From Haloterrigena turkmenica DSM 5511 (GTDB lineage: Archaea > Halobacteriota > Halobacteria > Halobacteriales > Natrialbaceae): a stretch of 64,000 nucleotides of DNA. Below the pieces are notes generated by a model. That model was not told the origin of the DNA and ran no database searches. It saw only the letters and a list, made by a program, of their open reading frames with translations. The position numbers were made by a program, and so were the translations under genes. This document shows, piece after piece, positions 59,017-64,000 of the stretch. Position 1 is the stretch's first letter. Every line of letters starts with the position of its first letter. The stretch is from NCBI RefSeq assembly GCF_000025325.1, contig NC_013746.1, positions 1 through 64,000 of the forward strand. The letters are read 5' to 3'.

Positions 59017-59250
59017 CGTAGATGTTCCGTCAATGGCCAACTTTCGAACAAACAGCACCTCAGGGTCTTCCTCTCGACGCCACTCAACGATAGCCCGATA
59101 GTCGCCTACTCAAAGTGGATCGTGTGGTGAGCCGCTTAGTCGTTTGAGATAATGGCTGAGTTTCCAGACAATGTCGTCGAACTTCGAAACGATTCGCTCA
59201 GCGGTCTCTCTCGAGGGATTCCAACGTATCTCCAGATAGGCGTTCTACCA
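59017..59250 (-). pseudogene. Decayed RelE-type toxin
   Basis: The minus strand reads LEIRWNPSRETAERIVSKFD then DIVWKLSHYLKRLSGSPHDP L, a TGA, VGDYRAIVEWRREEDPEVLF VRK and, in the next frame, VGH, a TGA and RNIYD. This is the RelE/ParE fold (L.G....L.VGDYRAI.....E.....V..VGHR..(I/V)Y). Both stops are where CGA (Arg) would be expected, so each is a C-to-T change, and one base is lost before VGH. No antitoxin gene remains. Confidence 0.65.
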
Positions 59251-59367
59251 GACTATTATATCGTCGTAATGATTGTCAATCTACCAGCCCCAAAATCGGT
59301 TTCAGATTGACGGTCATAGATTATCATGGAAAAAATATTGAAGACGCTGCGATTGGTATGACGTATC

Positions 59368-59577
59368 ATGAGTCAGAACGTGACACTCAAACCGGTTGAA
59401 AATGTTCCCTCTGATTCCCGAATTTGCCACTACGACGAACTAGGCGAAGACGCGAAGGAAGAATTCCCGATCCTCACCGAAAACACCGACGCCTCTGTCG
59501 ATAGTACAATTATGGATGGGTTCGAAGGGTACGACCTCGTAAAGTATACTGACTACTACGAGGTCTCCATTAGCTAA
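59368..59577 (+). CDS. DUF7979-type small protein (69 aa), second copy
   Basis: MSQNVTLKPVENVPSDSRIC then HYDELGEDAKEEFPILTENT and MDGFEGYDLVKYTDYYEVSI is a near-copy of the protein at 32548-32757. About 100 bases of its upstream region also match the other locus (ATAGATTATC, CAAT..TACCAGCCCCAAAATC), in inverted orientation relative to the window. It overlaps the stop of a broken PadR frame on the other strand, just as the first copy overlaps an intact PadR. Confidence 0.85.
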   Translation: MSQNVTLKPVENVPSDSRICHYDELGEDAKEEFPILTENTDASVDSTIMDGFEGYDLVKYTDYYEVSIS

Positions 59578-59700
59578 TCCATATACTGGGATTCCCACTC
59601 TTGTCGTTCCTCAATTGCAGTTTGCCAGGGTCGTTGATGTCGTAGTAATTCGTCTGGCGATCGAGTTGCTCTTTCTCGACCAGTTCCTTAGGGTCGTTAT
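59574..59700 (-). pseudogene. PadR regulator C-terminal remnant
   Basis: The minus strand gives ELVEKEQLDRQTNYYDINDP then GK and, after a one-base shift, AIEERQEWESQYMD and TAG at 59574-59576. This is the end of the PadR at 32279 (ELVERGQLDRRTNYYDINDP). The winged helix is missing. The DUF7979 partner is intact, so the regulator was lost and the partner kept. Confidence 0.7.
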
Positions 59701-60067
59701 CGGCTCGGCGATCGCCGTTGACTGACCGTCGGTGAGCTGTTGATCGGCCCAAGTGACGGTTACAAGTCCATGATTGGTCTTTGAATTGTGAGAGAAACGA
59801 GGCCGGCCAAGCGATACTGAGAGTAGTCCAAATGGCCGTTGAGCATGGTTCGTGTGAGAGCAGTAAGATACCCCATGCCACCGACGAGAGACTCCAAAAA
59901 CGGTACGTCCGAAGAACCTGCTACGTCAATCTGGAGTTCAGCCTCAATCTAGCAGTGCCCTGCTTCACGGAGTTTCAGATAGATGAACTTGAGCTCGTTT
60001 TATAACTGACGAGTATACAAAAGGATAGGAAATATTATTATACTGTATTTGAAATGGGGTGTATACA
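59701..60067. other. Gene-free stretch
   Basis: About 365 bases; the last 60 are AT-rich (AAATATTATTATACTGTATT) and likely carry the promoter of the HTH gene at 60068. Confidence 0.35.
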
Positions 60068-60334
60068 ATGGGTACGTCAGAATCACTGCATCAGAAAACT
60101 ACTCAAAACGGGTCATGGGACGACATCCGCGACCTGCCACCGAGCGCCAAACTCGTCGCAAAAGTCCTTGAGTACAACGATACAATGACCCAGCAACAGA
60201 TTGCCGACGAAACGCTTCTGCCAGCCCGGACGGTTCGCTACGCCCTGAATCGGCTCGACGATGAGAACGTCGTCAATTCTCGAGTTTCGTTCTCGGACGC
60301 CCGCAAGCGCCTATACAGGCTTGATATCGAGTAA
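60068..60334 (+). CDS. Small MarR/winged-helix regulator (88 aa)
   Basis: I use ATG 60068 (MGTSESLHQKTTQNGSWDDI). The winged helix is LPPSAKLVAKVLEYNDTMTQ then QQIADETLLPARTVRYALNR and LDDENVVNSRVSFSDARKRL. The phrase PPSAK.V.KVLEYN..(M/L)TQ.QIA.ET.LP.RTVRYAL.RL is typical of short haloarchaeal MarR-like regulators. It is complete and has its own AT-rich promoter. Targets unknown. Confidence 0.9.
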   Translation: MGTSESLHQKTTQNGSWDDIRDLPPSAKLVAKVLEYNDTMTQQQIADETLLPARTVRYALNRLDDENVVNSRVSFSDARKRLYRLDIE

Positions 60335-60950
60335 CACCGCTGTTCTTCGCTGTCTTCTGTAGTTGTACGTGAATGGCGTCTCAAATATCTGTGGAGGATT
60401 TATTCTCACTGAGAACCTGTATAGTGGACGCTACAGCCTTGAGTACCTATTCCCGTCAGCGTATGCGCCGACGAGAACCTCGTAACTGTCTTCAGACGCC
60501 GCTTCGGCGTTTGGAGCGATCTAGATCGACTTCCTCATCAATCCTGTTGACGAGGAAATTAAGGAGCTGGTCCTCGTGGATTGAATCGTCTGCTTGCTCG
60601 GTACTATGCGCACCTTATGCAAGCAGACTCTTCAACTAACCAGCTTCGTGAAGTGCTGAGACTGGTTAGAGACAGTTCCACCGCAGAACGTGTGTACCCG
60701 CTTCTGCGTGTTCTTCCCGGACGGCTACCAGACTGCCCTACGGAACATCATCGATATGATGGCCGCGCTCGGTGCCTGGCGAGTCTGGACCGGGAGCGCA
60801 GCCGCGTGCGGCTCCTACGGCCATCACGAACGCCGCGAAGTCCACTACCTCTGGCCAGACCATCCGGTCGAGGAGCTGCTCCGCGACTGGCTCAGTGGTC
60901 CTGTAGGAGCTTTTGCACCGGATGGTGGCCGAACCGGAGACATTCGAATC
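60335..60950. other. Gene-free stretch before pckA
   Basis: About 615 bases. A plus-strand frame at about 60690-60950 reads DGYQTALRNIIDMMAALGAW then GSYGHHERREVHYLWPDHPV and EELLRDWLSGPVGAFAPDGG. Its composition is coding-like, but it has no clear start and runs antisense into pckA, so it is probably a gene relic. ACGCCGCTTCGGCGT near 60,493 can form a small hairpin. Confidence 0.4.
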
Positions 60951-62465
60951 TCAGTATGTTGCGTCCACGATGTCATCGTCGAGGGCGTCGAACTGATCGA
61001 GATACGAGCGCCGCTCGGTGCGAAGCGACGCTTGAGCGTCCTCAAAGTCTTCGACGTGGTCAGTGATTACATACTGGTCGATATCGATACCGGGAACCGA
61101 CGTCGGAACCGTGAGGTCAAGCACGTCGTCATCAACCCACTCGATGGTCCCGCGTGCGACACCGTCGAGAATCGCGACTGTTTCCTCGACGCCAACATCG
61201 ACGGGATCGTCGGTGCCGACCACGCCCGTGTTGATCACGTAGCACTCGACGTCGAGATTGGCGATGAGGTCCCGGAACCGGTTACCCTCCTCACCCTCCG
61301 GGCCGATAATAAAGGGGTTGGTACCGACGACACGAATCGACTCGCCGATCCGTGAGGGATCACCCGCGCTCGTCTCCACGGACTCTCCAAGCATGAACGT
61401 GACCGCCGCCTGGGCGTCCGTGAGTTTCGCGATCGGCGGCATAAGGGGGTTTCGGGTGATGAAGAACACTTGGTCGACACCAAGCAGGTCGACATCGTCA
61501 GACGCACTTCCGAGGTGGTCACGGCGAATTACGGCCCGCGCGTTCTGGCCGTACTGTGGGTCGTCGAAGTGGACGGCTCCGTCCTCATCGACGGCTACAT
61601 TCTCGAGAACTGCACTTTCGTCGGTTGCTGCGTCGTGAAGTTCAGGCTGCTCGTCGGCCTCTAGGCCGAGCGTTTTGATGTATAGTCCACCGCCCTCGCT
61701 ACCCGCGACTGTCCCCGAAGGGAGGAGTGCACAGACATCGTCTTGGATCATCTTTGCGTTCTCAGGGTCCTCAAGCCAGAGACCGTGGCTCGTGAGCGTC
61801 GATTTCCCGGTCCCGGAGAGGCCGAGAAAAAGCTGGCCAACATCCTGCAGTCCGTCAGCGTCGTCGATAGTAACGCGCTTACTACCGGCGTGGAGACCGA
61901 GCCCACCCTGTTGTTTAGCGCGGAGCATGAACAACCGGAGGAACGACTTTTTCGCCTCACCGGTGTAGTCGCTCCCCAGTACCGTCGTGACACCGGCCTC
62001 TGGGAGCACGCGAACCTTCGGTTCTGACGTCGCCTCCGGTATCTGTACGGTCACGAAGTCAGGGTCTGTCCCAGTAGCGGGTTCGAGGAGCTTTGCCCAC
62101 GCCAGCGCGATGCGGCTGTACTCCCGCGGGAGAAACAACCGGCAGACGTACGACGACTCGGAATGCCGGCCGACGACGCGGTCAATACAAACGACATCGT
62201 TGTCGGGGTTTTGGATCCACTCGAAGCCGCACTCGAAGACGCGGAAATCCTCGTCGCCGAAGCTGTCATCGACAGCGTTCTTCGTTTGGTCGGTACTCCG
62301 TGAGCGGTATTCGCTGACGTACGCAGGGGCGCCATAGTCCGTCGTCGTCTCTAGATGCGAGGAGTACTCTCGAAGCACTGCCAACGACGGATTGTACGTA
62401 ATGTGGTCAGCCTTCACTGGGTCAGGATAGTCCGTGATTGTGGGTCTATCGTAAGAGGATCCCAT
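60951..62465 (-). CDS. pckA: Phosphoenolpyruvate carboxykinase (ATP) (504 aa)
   Basis: The enzyme converts oxaloacetate and ATP to phosphoenolpyruvate, ADP and CO2, the first step of gluconeogenesis. The kinase-1a P-loop is GLSGTGKST (215-223), the kinase-2 metal site is MIQDDV (239-244), and the upstream substrate region TGEAKKSFLRLFMLRAKQQG then GLGLHAGSKRV is conserved. NPLMPPIAKLTDAQAAVTFM and YVINTGVVGTDDPVDVGVEE complete the C-terminal domain. Length 504 is close to the usual 520-540. It stands alone with a TATA-like TTTATTAAC upstream. It is a chromosomal-type metabolic gene, unlike the accessory DNA before it. Confidence 0.95.
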   Translation of the reverse strand: MGSSYDRPTITDYPDPVKADHITYNPSLAVLREYSSHLETTTDYGAPAYVSEYRSRSTDQTKNAVDDSFGDEDFRVFECGFEWIQNPDNDVVCIDRVVGRHSESSYVCRLFLPREYSRIALAWAKLLEPATGTDPDFVTVQIPEATSEPKVRVLPEAGVTTVLGSDYTGEAKKSFLRLFMLRAKQQGGLGLHAGSKRVTIDDADGLQDVGQLFLGLSGTGKSTLTSHGLWLEDPENAKMIQDDVCALLPSGTVAGSEGGGLYIKTLGLEADEQPELHDAATDESAVLENVAVDEDGAVHFDDPQYGQNARAVIRRDHLGSASDDVDLLGVDQVFFITRNPLMPPIAKLTDAQAAVTFMLGESVETSAGDPSRIGESIRVVGTNPFIIGPEGEEGNRFRDLIANLDVECYVINTGVVGTDDPVDVGVEETVAILDGVARGTIEWVDDDVLDLTVPTSVPGIDIDQYVITDHVEDFEDAQASLRTERRSYLDQFDALDDDIVDATY

Positions 62466-62760
62466 GCTACGGCACTGTAGGAAAAAGGTTAATAAATTTG
62501 TGGTCTATGATTTCATTTGCACTCGCGATATTTTCGTAGACCACCGTAAGAGAAACATGGCGTTACGAGATATGTTACATCTTTTTCAGACATCTGAAGG
62601 TAAGTGTTCTGAGGACGCTGTCAATGTCGTGTTTCTCGCGTAATTCCGTGAATACACCGGAAGGCGTCTGTTATCATTGTCCACGTCCTCCTGCCGTCGG
62701 CTTCACCATAGAGAATTGGATCTTATGTTGGGGAGAATATTAGATAAATGCAATTATATT
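62466..62760. promoter_or_regulatory. pckA promoter region and spacer to pdxS
   Basis: On the minus strand, AAATTTATTAACC (about 62488-62500) lies 25-35 bases before the pckA ATG (62465) and fits an archaeal TATA box. The remaining 250 bases between pckA and the end of pdxS contain no gene. Confidence 0.45.
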
Positions 62761-63663
62761 TCATATCCCTCGGTCTTGGAAATATTCTTCTTCTGGGAGA
62801 TCTATGTTCGCATCACCTTTCATCCCCTTGCCAAGGTTCTTCGAAATCTTGGTGAGCTGTTCAGGGTCGTTCCAGTGATTCGTTGCCTCGACGACCGCCT
62901 TAGCCATCGCGGACGGGTTCTCCGCACCGAAGATACCGCTGCCAACGAAAATTCCATCGCATTCGTGGTACATCATGAGCGCGGCGTCGGCTGGTGTCGC
63001 GATGCCACCTGCCGCGAAATTCACGACCGGCAGTCGACCACGGTCGGCGGTCTCGTGGACTAGTTCCATAGGCGCCTCAATCTCACGGGCGTAGGCTTCA
63101 CGCTCTTCGTGGGTCATTCCTTCCAATTTGCGGATCGAACCCTTAATCTGGCGCTGATGGTGAACGGCCTGGTTGACGTTACCAGTGCCTGCTTCGCCCT
63201 TAGTGCGAATCATCGCCGCGCCCTCCTCGATGCGCCGGAGCGCCTCACCGAGGTTGCGCGCGCCACAGACAAACGGCACCGTAAAGTCGCGCTTGTCGAT
63301 ATGGTAGGCGTCATCAGCGGGAGTGAGTACCTCGCTCTCGTCAACCATGTCCACACCAACGGCCTCGAGGATCTGGGCTTCCTTTCTGTGGCCGATACGA
63401 GCCTTGCCCATCACTGGAATCGATACTTCGTTGACGATCTCTTCAACGTCTGCGGGGTCAGCCATCCGGGCAACACCGCCACGTTTGCGGATGTCTGCCG
63501 GTACTGCTTCTAGTGCCATGACAGCGACCGCACCAGCGTCCTCGGCGATCCGAGCCTGCTCTGGATTGATGACATCCATAATGACACCGCCTTTTTGCAT
63601 CTGTGCAAAGCCACGTTTGATGAGGTCAGTTCCATATTGGAGACTCTCCAAGTCACTTGCCAT
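62761..63663 (-). CDS. pdxS: Pyridoxal 5'-phosphate synthase, synthase subunit PdxS (300 aa)
   Basis: PdxS makes pyridoxal 5'-phosphate from ribose 5-phosphate, glyceraldehyde 3-phosphate and ammonia supplied by the glutaminase PdxT. The (beta/alpha)8 signature is complete: [20 protein letters not shown] (Asp30), [11 protein letters not shown] (Lys87, Schiff base) and [20 protein letters not shown] (Lys155, second Lys), with [20 protein letters not shown] and [12 protein letters not shown] forming phosphate sites. Length 300 is normal. pdxT is not in the window. A TATA-like stretch precedes the gene. Confidence 0.97.
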   Translation of the reverse strand: MASDLESLQYGTDLIKRGFAQMQKGGVIMDVINPEQARIAEDAGAVAVMALEAVPADIRKRGGVARMADPADVEEIVNEVSIPVMGKARIGHRKEAQILEAVGVDMVDESEVLTPADDAYHIDKRDFTVPFVCGARNLGEALRRIEEGAAMIRTKGEAGTGNVNQAVHHQRQIKGSIRKLEGMTHEEREAYAREIEAPMELVHETADRGRLPVVNFAAGGIATPADAALMMYHECDGIFVGSGIFGAENPSAMAKAVVEATNHWNDPEQLTKISKNLGKGMKGDANIDLPEEEYFQDRGI

Positions 63664-63689
63664 TTGCTTCTTCTAATGTATAGATAGAT

Positions 63690-63720
63690 GCTCCATATAC
63701 TTTTTTTGTATATAGGTTCG
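63690..63720 (-). promoter_or_regulatory. pdxS TATA-like promoter element
   Basis: The minus strand reads CGAACCTATATACAAAAAAA and then GTATATGG, 25-55 bases before the pdxS ATG. Either TATA-like run could be the box; the run nearer the gene leaves room for a leader of only a few bases. Confidence 0.45.
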
Positions 63721-63839
63721 AAAATCAAACCTGGAAGAACTACCTCCGAAGGCCGAATGAATCGACTTGGAGTATTCTTCTCAACTACCAGCTATCTACT
63801 ACTTGCACTGCTTAATTGAACAGCATTCTCAGAAAAACC

Positions 63840-63983
63840 GTGTGTACTGATACCATTCCCACTACATTCGACCTAGTCGTCGTGAACACCGATGATGAGG
63901 TTGTGGTGATTGATCTTCGTACGGACGTGTGGAACGATATCCACAAAAATTTATTTTGTTTTACTCACTTCTCTGGTGAGTAG
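63840..63983 (+). CDS. Possible small protein (47 aa), uncertain
   Basis: A GTG-initiated frame reads VCTDTIPTTFDLVVVNTDDE then VVVIDLRTDVWNDIHKNLFC and stops with TAG at 63981-63983. The first 35 residues have plausible acidic composition, the end does not. No family or upstream signal supports it strongly. Confidence 0.25.
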   Translation: MCTDTIPTTFDLVVVNTDDEVVVIDLRTDVWNDIHKNLFCFTHFSGE

Positions 63984-64000
63984 AGCTAACAATAACCGTT

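Noticed and set aside
60690-61355. Plus-strand frame of 221 codons before and across the pckA end
   Set aside because: More than half is antisense to pckA. The first part is described as a relic within the gap entry, since it has no start or recognised family.
1-64000. tRNA or rRNA genes, including one next to the integrase as an attachment site
   Set aside because: No cloverleaf with a GTTCGA-type T-loop in correct context and no rRNA signature was recognised by eye. A tRNAscan run would settle this.

Overview
The window comes from a halophilic archaeon (class Halobacteria, most likely a Natrialbales-type genus). This rests on the strongly acidic proteins and on families confined to or typical of haloarchaea: HalOD1 output domains, DUF7344 winged helices, the bacterio-opsin-activator HTH-10 regulator, DUF7979, DUF7557, DUF7129 and haloarchaeal IS6, IS4 and IS5 group transposases. 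The genus is inference. No rRNA, tRNA or CRISPR array was seen.

Most of the window (about 1-60,900) is accessory, low-density DNA full of gene relics, insertion-sequence ends and dispersed repeats. It looks like a plasmid or genomic-island segment that has been rearranged many times. Positions 1-9,500 carry small regulators (two stand-alone HalOD1 proteins, two divergent single-domain response regulators, a Cys-rich TackOD1-like protein), a terminase-small-subunit-like reading frame and IS relics. Positions 10,000-24,300 hold several DUF7344 regulators, an AAA ATPase with a nuclease-like tail behind a perfect 12-bp inverted repeat, a DoxX membrane protein, two Tat/lipobox lipoproteins and decayed IS4 and IS5 transposases. 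Positions 24,600-39,500 hold small zinc-finger proteins, a truncated haemoglobin next to a universal stress protein, two PadR regulators, a VapBC-like toxin-antitoxin pair and many gene fragments. Positions 39,600-43,300 form a metabolic island: a DAO-type flavoprotein and a sodium:solute symporter with a tiny coupled membrane partner. Positions 45,400-50,750 carry a HalOD1/HTH-10 group and a three-gene unit ending in an 841-residue multidomain helix-turn-helix protein. Positions 51,900-55,800 hold two paralogous membrane proteins and a PAP2 phosphatase. Positions 56,200-60,400 contain a tyrosine integrase, an IS6 element and the broken tail of a second integrase. The last 3 kb hold two core metabolic genes, pckA (ATP-type PEP carboxykinase) and pdxS, so the accessory region appears to end at about 60,900.

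The main structural signal is the 841-residue family. One intact copy (47,371-49,896) and five fragments lie in this single window. Three fragments abut truncated flavoprotein genes, and one junction is an open in-frame fusion of an FAD-binding start with the family's helix-turn-helix tail (36,041-36,748). A second signal is a structured non-coding repeat (R1, four copies), one copy of which carries a nested block of about 195 bp (R2) between short direct repeats. A third is an inverted duplication of a PadR/DUF7979 module. A fourth is a set of otherwise intact genes that would each be restored by one extra C or G in a short run; these could be real decay or consensus errors and should be checked against reads before calling them pseudogenes.
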